This document shows, piece after piece, positions 1-9,409 of a DNA stretch of 64,000 nucleotides. Both the position numbers and the translations under genes were made by a program. The stretch is taken from the NCBI GenBank assembly GCA_963804825.1, contig CAWDRV010000003.1, forward strand, positions 1,426,001 through 1,490,000, read 5' to 3'. The notes beneath the pieces are model-generated. The model made no database searches and had not been told where the DNA came from. It saw nothing but the letters and a program-made list of their open reading frames with translations. The stretch comes from JBKQVT01 sp963804825. Lineage in GTDB: Bacteria > Planctomycetota > Planctomycetia > Pirellulales > Thermoguttaceae. Numbering within the stretch: the first letter of the stretch is position 1; every line of letters starts with the position of its first letter.

Positions 1-21
1 AGGGCGGAAGGGGGAAGGGAG

Positions 22-41
22 CCGGAGGCGTTAGCCTCCGG
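22..41. repeat. CCGGAGGC hairpin repeat
   Basis: Perfect inverted repeat in which CCGGAGGC and GCCTCCGG flank GTTA. The same palindrome, with GTTA, TAAC or TGAC loops, recurs at about 24364-24386, 24402-24424, 60809-60828 and 60888-60907. It is a dispersed REP-like element upstream of rpmB. Confidence 0.8.
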
Positions 42-155
42 ATGAGAGGGCGGAAGGCCGCCTGGCCGCTTCCCCCCTTGCGTCGGCGGCCGGAACCCGT
101 ATACTGGAATGCTTTACGGATTGCCGACAACCAGGACGCCGGGGAGAGTTTCGAG

Positions 156-428
156 ATGGGTCAAGCATGTGACGTGTGTGGAAAAAAGCCCGTGAAGGGG
201 AATAAAGTCACCCATCGTGGGAAGGCCAAGTACCTCGGGGGTGTTGGTACGAAGATTACGGGCATTTCGCCGCGGCGGTTCCGTCCCAATCTCCAGAAGG
301 TGCACGTGACGGCCGGGGGCACGAACAAGACGCTGCGCGTCTGTACGCAGTGCATTCGCAGCGGCGCGGTGACGAAGAAGATTCACGCCGTCCCGTTCCG
401 GCTTGCCAAGAAAGCGGCGGAAAAATAG
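156..428 (+). CDS. rpmB: 50S ribosomal protein L28
   Basis: Structural protein of the large ribosomal subunit. The 90-residue product starts MGQACDVCGKKPVKGNKV, which is the canonical L28 N-terminus. It keeps two CxxC pairs (CDVC near residue 5 and CTQC near residue 64), the zinc-binding form of L28. The frame is open further upstream to position 42, but the extra 38 residues are not L28-like, so the ATG at 156 is chosen. gatC follows 11 bases downstream on the same strand. Confidence 0.96.
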   Translation: MGQACDVCGKKPVKGNKVTHRGKAKYLGGVGTKITGISPRRFRPNLQKVHVTAGGTNKTLRVCTQCIRSGAVTKKIHAVPFRLAKKAAEK

Positions 429-439
429 GGCCCCAGCCG

Positions 440-733
440 ATGGCCATTTCCCGCAAAGAGGTCGAAAAGGTTTCCCTGCTGGGGCGGTTGTTGTTGTCCG
501 AGCAAGAGCTCGACACGATGACCAGCCAGATGGGCGACATTCTTGGCTATATGGAGTTGTTGGGCGAGTTGGACACCGAGCAGGTGGAGCCGATGGCCCA
601 TGCCCTGGACGTTTCCGACGTGTTCCGCGACGATGCGGTGCGTCCCAGCCTGGAATGCCGGGAGGCGTTGGCGAACGCCCCGAAAAGCGACCGCGAGTGT
701 TACCTGGTTCCCGCCGTGCTGGGCGAAGTGTGA
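440..733 (+). CDS. gatC: Asp-tRNA(Asn)/Glu-tRNA(Gln) amidotransferase subunit GatC
   Basis: Small subunit that stabilises GatA in the GatCAB complex, which amidates misacylated Glu-tRNA(Gln) or Asp-tRNA(Asn). The 97-residue product has the family pattern: an N-terminal helix with ISRKEVEKVSLLGRLLLSE, then MTSQMGDILGYMELLGELDT, then the VEPMAHAL linker and a C-terminal segment ending VPAVLGEV. The ATG at 440 gives the normal GatC length. Its stop overlaps the gatA start (TGATG at 731-735), which indicates translational coupling. Confidence 0.95.
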   Translation: MAISRKEVEKVSLLGRLLLSEQELDTMTSQMGDILGYMELLGELDTEQVEPMAHALDVSDVFRDDAVRPSLECREALANAPKSDRECYLVPAVLGEV

Positions 734-2278
734 TGGCCATCATCGACCTCAGAGCGACCGAGCTACTGGAGCAGCTTGCGTCGGGTCGTCTGCGGGCGGT
801 GGAAGTCGCCGGTGCGTTTCTCGACCAGATCGCCAAGCACGACGGCGCCGTGAAGGCGTTTTTGCGCGTCGATCCGCCCGCGGTGTTGGCCCGGGCGGAG
901 GACATCGATCGGCGGCGTGCGGCGGGCGGTCCGATGGGCCGCTTGGCGGGCCTGCCCGTGGCCGTCAAGGACCTGCTTTGCACCAAGGGGGAGCCGACCA
1001 CCTGCGCCTCGCGGGTTTTGGAGAATTTCCGCCCGCCCTACGACGCCACCGTCATCACCCGGCTGAAAGAGGCCGACGCCGTGCTGATCGGGCGGACGAA
1101 CATGGACGAGTTCGCCATGGGCGGATCGACGGAGAACTCGGCCTACCAGTTGACGCACAATCCGTGGGACCTGTCGCGGATTCCGGGCGGGTCCAGCGGC
1201 GGATCGGGGGCGTGCGTGGCCGCCCGGATGGCCCCGCTGGCCGTCGGCACCGACACGGGCGGGTCGATCCGTTGCCCGGCGGGCCTGTGCGGCATCACGG
1301 GGCTGAAGCCGACCTACGGCCGGGTCAGCCGCTACGGGCTGGTGGCCTTCGCCAGCAGCCTCGATCAGATCGGGCCCATGGCCGGCACGGTCGAGGACGC
1401 CGCCTTGTTGTTGGAAGTCCTGGCCGGGCACGATCCGCACGATTCCACCTCGATCCGTCGGCCGGCGCCGCCCTACAGCCAGACGGTGCGCCAGCCGTTG
1501 AAAGACTTGCGGATCGGCCTGGTGCGCGAGCATTTCAGCGCGGGGCTCGACGCCGAGGTCGAGGCGGCGGTCCGCGAGGCGGTCCGGGTGTACGAGTCGC
1601 TCGGGGCCAAGGTGAAGCAGCTTTCCATGCCGCACAGCAAGTACGCGGTGGCCACGTATTACGTGATCGCCCCCTGCGAGGCCTCGAGCAACCTGGCCCG
1701 CTACGACGGCGTCCATTACGGCTATCGCACCGACGAAAAGGAGATGACCGCCGAACTGGACGCGCAACGCGAAGGCGCTGGAGAAGGCCGGCGACACGGC
1801 GGCACTGGACGAACTGGACAATCCGCTGATCCGCATGTATCGCCGCAGCCGGGCGGAAGGATTCGGCGCCGAGGTCAAACGCCGCATCATGCTGGGCACC
1901 TACGCCCTCAGCGCCGGCTACTACGACGCTTACTATAAGAAGGCCCTGAAGGTCCGCCGCTTGATCCGGCAGGATTTCGATCGGGCGTTCGAGGAGGTCG
2001 ATCTGATCGTCGGTCCGGTCACGCCGACGCCCGCCTTCAAGCTGGGCGAGAAGATCGACGACCCGTTGTCGATGTACCTGTTCGATCTGTACACGGTGAG
2101 CACGAACCTGGCCGGCATCGGGGCGATGTCGATTCCCTGCGGACTGAGTTCCGGCGGGCTGCCCATCGGGTTGCACCTGCAAGCGCCGCCGTTCGAGGAG
2201 GAGCGGTTGCTCCGCGGCGGCTGGATGTTCCAGCAGGCGACCGATTGGCACACGCGGCGGCCGGAACTGAGGGATTAG
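733..2278 (+). CDS. gatA: Amidotransferase subunit GatA (amidase), one frameshift
   Basis: Amidase-signature glutaminase subunit of GatCAB. It releases ammonia from glutamine or asparagine for transamidation. The amidase core is clear: the catalytic Lys in VAVKD near residue 79, the Gly/Ser-rich PGGSSGGSG segment near residue 154, and the DTGGSIR nucleophile segment near residue 175. The frame breaks at about 1770 with one extra base in the CGCGAAGGC context. The next frame resumes exactly with the expected C-terminal half (RMYRRSRAEGFG...). The combined length of about 515 codons is normal for GatA, so the break is probably an indel artefact in a functional gene. Confidence 0.93.
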
Positions 2279-2466
2279 GGATTGGGGATTAGGGATTAGT
2301 GTCTTACAGCCAAACACGCGCGTTTCGCGCATTTTTTCGTGTGCCCGGAAGTCGTTAGTTCGCAAAGGTTTGTAACCATGACGTTCTCAAAACGGGTTAG
2401 GACTGTGCAGGAGTCTAATCCCCAATCCCTAAATCCCTAAATCCCTAAATCCTTAAATCCCTTCGC
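2279..2466. repeat. gatA-gatB spacer with 7-8 bp G-rich arrays
   Basis: The spacer begins with GGGATTG/GGGATTA heptads (2279-2299) and ends with the complementary strand of the same array, AATCCCC/AATCCCTA units (2418-2461), so the arrays face each other as a loose inverted pair. Between them is unremarkable AT-richer sequence. The same telomere-like unit occurs at 6127-6176, 29708-29754, 54301-54384 and 59665-59694. The right-hand array ends a few bases before the gatB ATG. Confidence 0.75.
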
Positions 2467-2467
2467 C

Positions 2468-3937
2468 ATGTCCGACCCTTACACCATCGTCATCGGCCTG
2501 GAAGTCCACGTGCAATTGCTCACCGAGAGCAAGATGTTCTGCGGGTGCAGCACGAAGTTCGGCGCCGCGCCGAACACGCAGACCTGCCCGGTGTGCATCG
2601 GAATGCCGGGCTCGCTGCCGGTGATGAACCGCCGGGCGGTCGAACTGGCGCTGCGGACGGCCGTGGCGCTGAACTGCCAGATCGCCCGGTTCACCAAGTG
2701 GGACCGGAAGAATTACTACTATCCCGACCTGCCCAAGGGCTACCAGATCAGCCAGTTCGATCTGCCCCTGAGCCACGACGGCTGGCTGCCGATCAGCGAT
2801 CCCAAGGGGCGGATCGAGCCGAAGCGGATCGGCATCATCCGCGCCCACCTCGAAGAAGACGCCGGCAAGAGCATGCACGACGAGGTGGAGGGCAAGGCCG
2901 ACAGCCGCATCGACTTGAACCGCTGCGGCGTGCCGCTTTTGGAAATCGTCAGCCAGCCCGACATGCGCTCGCCCGCCGAGGCCAAGGCCTATCTGACCGA
3001 ACTGAAGCTCTTGTTGAACTATCTCGGGGTGTCCGACTGCAACATGCAGGAGGGCAGCCTGCGGGTGGACGCCAACGTCAACTTGCACCTCGACACGCCC
3101 GACGGAACAGCGGCCACCCCCATCGTGGAAGTGAAGAACATGAACAGCTTCCGGGCGGTGGAGCGGGCGCTGGCCTACGAGGCCCGGCGGCAATACCAGG
3201 CGTGGCGGGAGACCGGCCAACGGCTGGGCCAGGTGCCCAAGACCACCCGCGGCTGGGACGAGGCCTCGCAAACCACCCGCCCGCAACGCTCGAAGGAAGA
3301 ATCGAGCGATTACCGCTATTTCCCCGACCCCGACCTGGTGCCGGTCACCACGACCGAGGCCCAGGTCGAGCGGATCCGCGGCGCGCTGGGCGAATTGCCG
3401 GCCGACGTCCGCGCGCGATTGGAACGGACCTACGACATCACGCCCTACGACGCCGACGTGCTGGTGAACCAGGGCCGCAAGCTGGTCGATTACTTCGTCG
3501 AGTTGGCCGAACTCTGCGGCGACGGCAAGACGGCCAGCAATTGGGTCCAGCAGGACGTGTTGCGGACCCTGAACGAGCAGCACATCGGCATCGCGCGGTT
3601 TCCGTTGCGGCCCAAGGCCGTGGCCGAAGTGATCGAGACGGTCCGCTCCGGGCGGCTCGACACCAGCCGCGGCCGCGAAGTGCTCGCCGACATGATCGCT
3701 TCCGGCCGCAGCGTCGAGCAATCCATGCAGGCGATGGGCATCGCGATCGTCGAGACGATGGCGGCATTGCAACTCTGCTGCCAACTGCTGGCCGACAACC
3801 CCAAGATCGTCGCCGAAGTCAAGGAAGGCAAGCTCAAGGGCATCGGGCAACTGATCGGCCAGGCCAAGAAGAAGAATCCCAACGTCAATCCCAACCAGAT
3901 TCGCCAGTTGTGTCTCGAACTGATCGAAAAAATGTGA
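2468..3937 (+). CDS. gatB: Asp/Glu-tRNA amidotransferase subunit GatB
   Basis: tRNA-binding and kinase-like subunit of GatCAB. It activates the mischarged Glu or Asp before amidation. The intact 489-residue product has the hallmark N-terminus (IGLEVHVQLLTESKMFCGC) followed by CPVCIGMPG. The CGC and CPVC cysteines form the zinc site. Later come the HLEEDAGKS and DLNRCGVPLLEIVSQPD motifs, and a C-terminal YqeY-like helical tail begins near residue 340 and ends IRQLCLELIEKM. Its stop overlaps the GTG of the next gene. Confidence 0.97.
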   Translation: MSDPYTIVIGLEVHVQLLTESKMFCGCSTKFGAAPNTQTCPVCIGMPGSLPVMNRRAVELALRTAVALNCQIARFTKWDRKNYYYPDLPKGYQISQFDLPLSHDGWLPISDPKGRIEPKRIGIIRAHLEEDAGKSMHDEVEGKADSRIDLNRCGVPLLEIVSQPDMRSPAEAKAYLTELKLLLNYLGVSDCNMQEGSLRVDANVNLHLDTPDGTAATPIVEVKNMNSFRAVERALAYEARRQYQAWRETGQRLGQVPKTTRGWDEASQTTRPQRSKEESSDYRYFPDPDLVPVTTTEAQVERIRGALGELPADVRARLERTYDITPYDADVLVNQGRKLVDYFVELAELCGDGKTASNWVQQDVLRTLNEQHIGIARFPLRPKAVAEVIETVRSGRLDTSRGREVLADMIASGRSVEQSMQAMGIAIVETMAALQLCCQLLADNPKIVAEVKEGKLKGIGQLIGQAKKKNPNVNPNQIRQLCLELIEKM

Positions 3938-4721
3938 GCATCATCACGCTTACCACCGATTTCGGCGCCGGCAGCCCGTACGTGGCGGCCATGAAAGGCG
4001 TGATCCTCACGATCAATCCCGCCGCGACCATCGTCGATCTCACCCACGCGGTGCCGGCGCAGGACATCCGCCACGCGGCCGTGGTGCTGGAGGAAGTGGC
4101 CGACCGCTTCCCGCCCGGCACCATCCACGTCGTGGTGGTCGATCCGGGGGTCGGGACCGACCGCGAGATCGTCTACGTCCGCGTGGGCCGGCAGCAATTC
4201 ATCGCCCCGGACAACGGCCTGCTGAGCCGGGTGATCGCCCGGATGCCGCCGTCGAAGATCATTCGCCTGGCCGAGCCGCGGTTCTGGCTGGCCGACGTTT
4301 CGACGACCTTTCACGGCCGCGACATCATGGCGCCGGTCGCCGCCCGGCTCAGCTTGGGCCTGGAGCCCGAGCAACTCGGCCCGCTCGCTGGAACGGCTGA
4401 TCGTGGTGGAATGGCCGCGGGCGAGGCTGCTGGACCGCAAGATCGCCGGCCACGTCATCGAGATCGATTCGTTCGGCAACCTGATCACCAACATCGCGGG
4501 CGAACCTGTTCGCCGGCCGGCCGACCGACAGCCGCGTCTGCATCGTGTGCAGCATCTACGAGACCTGGGGCGTCTTCGCGACCTACGCCGCGCAGCCGCC
4601 GGGGACGCTGGTGGCGCTGGTCGGCTCCAGCGGCCGGCTCGAGTTGGCCATTGTCGGCGACAACGCCGCCGCCCGGCTCGGCGTGACCGTCGGCACGCCC
4701 GTGGTCATGGCGTGGGAATGA
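3934..4721 (+). CDS. SAM-hydroxide adenosyltransferase family (DUF62), two frameshifts
   Basis: Predicted S-adenosyl-L-methionine hydrolase that uses hydroxide as nucleophile and releases adenosine and methionine. The N-terminus ITLTTDFGAGSPYVAAMKG and the VVVVDPGVGT and APDNGLL motifs are diagnostic of the chlorinase/hydrolase superfamily. Translation starts at GTG 3934, overlapping the gatB stop. Two +1 breaks, near 4395 and 4504, separate it into three frames. Joined, they encode SFGNLITNI and the C-terminal domain ending VGTPVVMAWE, about 260 residues, the usual length. A true fluorinase or chlorinase role is unlikely in this context. Confidence 0.85.
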
Positions 4722-4722
4722 G

Positions 4723-6077
4723 ATGAACCCCGAGCCCACCCCCGAACAACTCAAGGACTGGGACCGCACGCTGGTCTGGCACGCCTTCACCCAGATGGCC
4801 GAATACGAGCCGCTGGTGATCGAGCGGGCCGAGGGCTGCACGCTCTTCGACATCGACGGCAACGCCTACATCGACGGCGTCAGCAGCCTGTGGTGCAATA
4901 TCCACGGCCATCGCCATCCGCGGCTGGATGCGGCCGTCCGCGCGCAACTGGACCGCGTCGCCCACGTCACGCTCCTGGGCGCGTCGAACCCGCCGGCCAT
5001 CCAGCTCGCCCGGCGGCTGGTCGATCTGGCGCCGCCGGGCCTGGCCCACGTGTTCTTCTCCGACGACGGGGCCACGGCCGTCGAAGTGGCCCTGAAAATG
5101 GCCTTCCAGTATTGGCGGCAGCGGCCCGATCCGCGGCCGGAAAAGACCTGCTACCTCGCCCTGGGCGACGCCTACCACGGCGACACCCTGGGGAGCGTGA
5201 GCGTCGGCGGCGTCGAGCGGTTTCACGCCATGTTCCGGCCGCTGCTGTTCGAGACGCTCCGCCTGCCCATGCCCGACAGCTATCGCACGCCGCCCGGCGT
5301 CGCGCCGGAAGACCTGGCCGCCTATCACCTGGAAAAGCTGGAGCGGGTGCTCCGCGCGGAACACCGGCGGATCGCCGCCATGGTCATCGAGCCGTTGGTC
5401 CAGGCCGCCGCCGGCATGGTGATGCACCCGAGCGGCTATCTCCGCGGCGTGCGGGAATTGACCCGGCGGTACGACGTGCTGCTCGATCGCCGACGAGGTG
5501 GCCGTCGGCATGGGCCGCACCGGGCGGATGTTCGCCTGCGAGCACGAGCAGGTCACGCCCGATCTGCTCTGCCTGGCCAAGGGGCTGACCGGCGGCTACT
5601 TGCCCCTGGCCGCCACGCTGGCCACCGAGGAAATCTGGCAGGCGTTCCTGGGCGAATATGCCCAGAGCCGGACCTTCTTCCACGGTCACACCTACGGGGG
5701 CAATCCGCTGGGGGCGGCCGTGGCGCTTGGCCACGCTCGACGTCTTCGAGGAGGAGCAGACGCTGGCCCGGCTGCCGGCGAAGATCGACCGGCTGGCCGG
5801 GCATCTGCGGCGGATCGCCGCGCTGCGGCAGGTGGGCAACGTCCGCCAGTGCGGGCTGATCGCCGGCATCGAGCTGGTCCGCGACCGCGCGACGAAGGAG
5901 CCTTATCCTTGGGAGGAGCGCCGCGGCATGCGCGTCTGCGACTATGCCCGCGGCGAGGGCGTTTTGCTGCGTCCCTTGGGCAACGTGCTGGTGATCATGC
6001 CGCCGCTGGCGATCTCCTTGGAGCAGCTCGACCGCATCGCCGCCGCGGTGGAGCGGGGCATTGCGGCCACGGCCTGA
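4723..6077 (+). CDS. bioA: Adenosylmethionine-8-amino-7-oxononanoate aminotransferase (DAPA aminotransferase), two frameshifts
   Basis: PLP-dependent class III aminotransferase of biotin synthesis. It converts KAPA to DAPA using SAM as amino donor. Seen: WHAFTQM near residue 19 (the BioA-typical WHPxTQ region), the PLP cup GATAVEVALKMA, GDAYHGDT, and in the second frame IADEVAVGMGRTGRMFACEH with the Schiff-base lysine in CLAKGLTGGYLPLA. The C-terminus ends in ERGIAATA. Single-base breaks near 5487 and 5731 split one BioA of about 450 residues. The start lies directly after the preceding stop. No other bio genes are nearby. Confidence 0.92.
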
Positions 6078-6098
6078 TTGCGGCCGGTGGCATTCTGC

Positions 6099-6125
6099 CC
6101 CCGCAACGCAGTCGCGGGGCTTTTT
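6099..6125 (+). terminator. Rho-independent terminator after bioA
   Basis: Stem CCCCGC/GCGGGG separated by nine bases and followed by CTTTTT, located 22 bases downstream of the bioA stop. It closes the gatCAB-bioA transcription block before the convergent minus-strand operon. Confidence 0.75.
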
Positions 6126-6126
6126 C

Positions 6127-6176
6127 CAATCCCCAATCCCCAATCCCCAATCCCCAATCCCCAATCCCCAATCCCT
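6127..6176. repeat. AATCCCC heptad array
   Basis: About seven tandem AATCCCC units lie between the bioA terminator and the convergent gene end at 6183. This is the same family as the arrays at 2279-2461, 54301-54384 and elsewhere, and the purest heptad version in the window. Confidence 0.85.
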
Positions 6177-6182
6177 TCCCAC

Positions 6183-7197
6183 TCACTCCGCCGCCGATTT
6201 CGTCCCTTCCGGCGAGCCGGCGATCGGCATGTCTTGCCGCAGCGGCCGGCCGGCCGTGGCAAAGCCCAGACGATACAACTCCTCTTTGATGCGGCGGAAG
6301 GCCGCAAAGCCGTCCGGATAGGTCCAGATGGTGATCGTGGGGTGCTCCGCGGCGTGTTCGGCCAGGACGCGGCGGAGTTGCGAATTCTCCCGCAACGCCT
6401 CTTCGACCGTCTCCCCCAAATTCTCGGAAACGGGAATCAGCGTGTATTTCTTCAACCGGCTGGAGAAGCCCGTGCTTTGATGTTCCCGGACTTCCTCCGG
6501 AGTGAAATTGTGCCGCACGATGGTGTAGCGGAGGCAGAACCCGTCGATCGGTCCGATGGTGTCGGTGAACTCCGAGCGATGTTCGAGCTTGTCGATTTGA
6601 TGCCGCACGACATCGTGAAACTTCTCCACCAGTTGATCCATCGGGATCATCGCCAGCCGGCCCCCGCGAAGTTGAAATTGCAGTTCCGGGCCATCGACCG
6701 TCCGGCTCAGCGGCGTGGGATAATTCGCCAACGGACGACCTCGGCGCGGCGCCGTTTCCGTGGCGATGCGCTGCCGGTTGAGCCCCTCCAACTGGAGTTT
6801 CGCCGCCGATAGATTGTCGCGCAAGGCGCGGTCCTGGGGCGTCTCGTGGCCGGGCGTTTGGCGCGCCGCGTCGGCCTTGTGTTCCAAGAGCGAGACCGCC
6901 AGGGCCAGCGTGTCGCGCTGGTGTCCGCGAAGCAACGCCTCCTGCTGAAGCCCCTCGACACTCGGCCGCCGTTTCGAGGACCTCTCGCCGCAACGATTGC
7001 TCGGCGGCCAGGTCGGCCGCCAGGTCGCTGCCGATCTTCGCCACGGGCCCGGCCGACGCGGCATCGACCGGCGTGTTCTTGATCCGCAGCCCGACCATCA
7101 ACACCATGATAATCATGATGCTCACGACGCTGGCGACGATGTCGAGAAACGAATCGGCGTTGATGGCTTCGGTTTCCGCCTGCGTGGGCCGTGGCAT
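6183..7197 (-). CDS. ExbD/TolR-like membrane protein with proton-site Asp, one frameshift
   Basis: Third gene of a minus-strand operon with an ExbB-like channel. After a short cytoplasmic N-terminus there is one transmembrane helix, SFLDIVASVVSIMIIMVLM (about residues 16-35). Its FLDIV aligns by eye with the ExbD/TolR FIDVM, which holds the proton-carrying Asp. A long helical segment and an extracytoplasmic domain of about 250 residues follow, with no family I can name. One break near 6965 joins two frames, for a total of about 337 codons. The ATG at 7197 follows the preceding stop by two bases. Inferred role: stalk subunit of a proton-driven complex. Confidence 0.6.
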
Positions 7198-7199
7198 GG

Positions 7200-9354
7200 C
7201 TACGGTTTCCTCTCGATGTTGAATCCGCTGCCGTCCAGCAGGATTTGCAAGTCCTCGAAGCGCTGCTCGGCGCCGGGCGCGACGTAGACGTTCAGCACCG
7301 GACGCCAATACATGCCTTCGCCGGCGATGCCCCAGGAGTCCATTTGCTCCCACAGGGCGGCCACGAATTTGTCGATCGAGCCCGCGGTGCTCGGTCCCAG
7401 CGGGATTTCCTTGCGGGGGCCGAATGCCCGCGTCGGGAACCAACACCAGCCGATCGGCATAGCAGTCGATGCGAATGGGCCGGGTGATGGGGGTCGATTT
7501 TCGCCCCGCGTCGCGGAGGCCCCAATCCCGGCCGCGGTTTTTGGCCAGGCTCTTGAGGTCCTTCTTCTTGTCCTTGTCATCCTTGTCGCTGGGTGGTGGT
7601 TCGTCGGGGACCGATGGGCGCCACTCGCCGGGACGCAGCGGCGCGGCCGGCTCGGAGCCGGGCGGCGGCTGCCGCGGCGGCCGATCGCTCTGGACCACGG
7701 GCTGGCCGACCACGTAATCTTCCGGCCGTGTCGGGCCGACGCCGGTTGGGGCCGAGGCATTGGGATTGGCGGTGGGGCTGGAGGGCGAGGCATTCGCGCC
7801 GAAGGGGCTGCCGCCGGCAGCCGTGCCGCCCGTGGCAATTCCACCGAACCCGCTGCCGCCTGTTGCCGTACCGCCGGGGCCATTGCTGCCTGTTGCAAAT
7901 CCGCCGAGCCCGTTGTTACCCATTGCAAATCCGCCGAGGCCGCTGCCGCCTGTTGCAAATCCGCCGGGATCATTGCTGCCCGTTGCAAATCCGCCGAGGC
8001 CGCTGCCGCCCGGACTTGTGCCGCCCGTTTCCGGGCCGATTCCGAATTCGCCGGGATTGCCTACGCCTGCTCCAGTTGCGAAGCCGCCGGGACTGCCTGC
8101 GCCTGTGCCGGTTCCATTTCCATAGCCGCCCGGGCCGCCTGCGGTCGTTCCGGTTGCGATCCCGCTGCCGCCTGGGCCGGCCATGCCTGTCCCAGTTCCA
8201 TTTCCGCTGCCAGCTCCAGTTCCACTGCCGCCTGCGCCCGTTGCGGTTCCCATTCCGCCTCCTGCCTGGTTCCCTCGGGATGGCCTTCCGCCTTGCCGCC
8301 GCGCCCAGGAGTAGTCGTCTTCATCCTCATTTTCATTGTCATCCTCGTCATACGGACCGCCTCGGCCTCGGCCTGCGCCGTTGCCGTGGTGCGAAGCGAG
8401 GACCGCATGGGTTCTTGGATGGAGCGCCGCGAGCACGGCCAACTCGTTCCGGGCCGGCGCAATCGCCCGGCGGACCACCTGGGCCAGTTGCGGATCGGGC
8501 GGCGGGAAGGTGCAGCTTCCAATCGTCCTCGATCAACTCGTAACCGAAATCGGACGCCCACGATTGCATGGCGCCGCGGGCGGCATAGTAGGCCACGATG
8601 CCCTTGGGGCGGACCAGCAGCAGCGGATACGGCTCGCCGTCGCCGCGCGGGTCGAAGGCGCCGCGGTCCAGCAGGTATTCGCGGACCGCCCGCAGCGCGG
8701 CGGCCAGCGGATTGCCCGATCCCAGCGCGCTCGTCGAAATCGGACGCGACGAACTCGATGCCCTCGGGCTGGAGGACGACGGCGTCGGCGCGGCATTCGA
8801 GGTAGATGGGGCGGCGATGGGTCTGGTTGGGCCCGTCGTAGGGAATGATGGCGTAGGCGTGCGGACGCCGCTTGGCCTGCTCCTGGGCGTCGGCCAGTCG
8901 GCGTCGGGCCTCGGCGAGTTCGCCCTCGACTTGCCGCAGTTCGCCTTCCGCGACGCGGCGCTGCGGGGCGGCGTCGGGATGGTCGAGGTCCAAGTGGACG
9001 CCCGCGGCCCGCAATTGGCCGATCCGGTCGCGCAAGCGCCGGGCATGGTCCTCGATGTGGCCCAGGGCGAGCCGGGCATCGGCCAGTTGCGACTGCGTGA
9101 TCTGCGCGGGATTTCTTCAACTGTTCGATCCGCCACTGCGCCATGTCGCGGGCGGTCTTCAGGTCGGCCGCTTGCGCGGACATCTTGGCCGCCGCCTCCC
9201 GCACCGCCTGCGCACGGGCCGCCCGAGTGACCGCCACCAGCAAGGGCATCAGGGCGCCCATCGTGCAAATCAGCACGGCCAAGAACGGAAACAGCGACAC
9301 GCTGGGCGAGGCGCGGTGGCGATGCCGGCGTTGAAGGAGGGCGATGGTTTTCAT
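7200..9354 (-). CDS. ExbD-like glycine-rich membrane protein lacking the Asp, at least four frameshifts
   Basis: Middle gene of the ExbB-like operon. The N-terminus has one transmembrane helix (LFPFLAVLICTMGALMPLLV, about residues 22-41) in the ExbD position, but the expected Asp is Ala (PFLAV instead of PFIDV). Then follow a coiled coil (residues about 50-150), a globular segment (AYAIIPYDGPN...), an acidic patch, a long Gly/Thr/Ala/Ser/Pro-rich tract with GGFATG-type repeats (about 7790-8260), and a C-terminal domain (RIDCYADRLVLVPD ... GSGFNIERKP). The frame must be switched near 9110, 8725, 8475 and 7430, so the exact length (about 718 codons) is uncertain. The ATG overlaps the stop of the upstream gene. 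Confidence 0.55.
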
Positions 9355-9409
9355 GCCGCGTGGACCGCTCGAAGTAGGGCGACGGTTTTCATGCCGCGTG
9401 GACCGCTCG
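9341..9409. repeat. Direct duplication around a gene start
   Basis: A segment of about 28 bases containing GGTTTTCATGCCGCG is repeated 38 bases apart (about 9345-9372 and 9383-9410). Both copies encode MKTxALL-like peptides on the minus strand. The left copy supplies the start of the ExbD-like gene, and the right copy lies inside the 3' end of the ExbB-like gene. It is a local duplication that creates a second potential start. Confidence 0.7.

Noticed and set aside
7790..8260. Regular repeats considered as a CRISPR array
   Set aside because: The repeats are in-frame Gly-rich codons, with no unique spacers of constant length and no cas genes.
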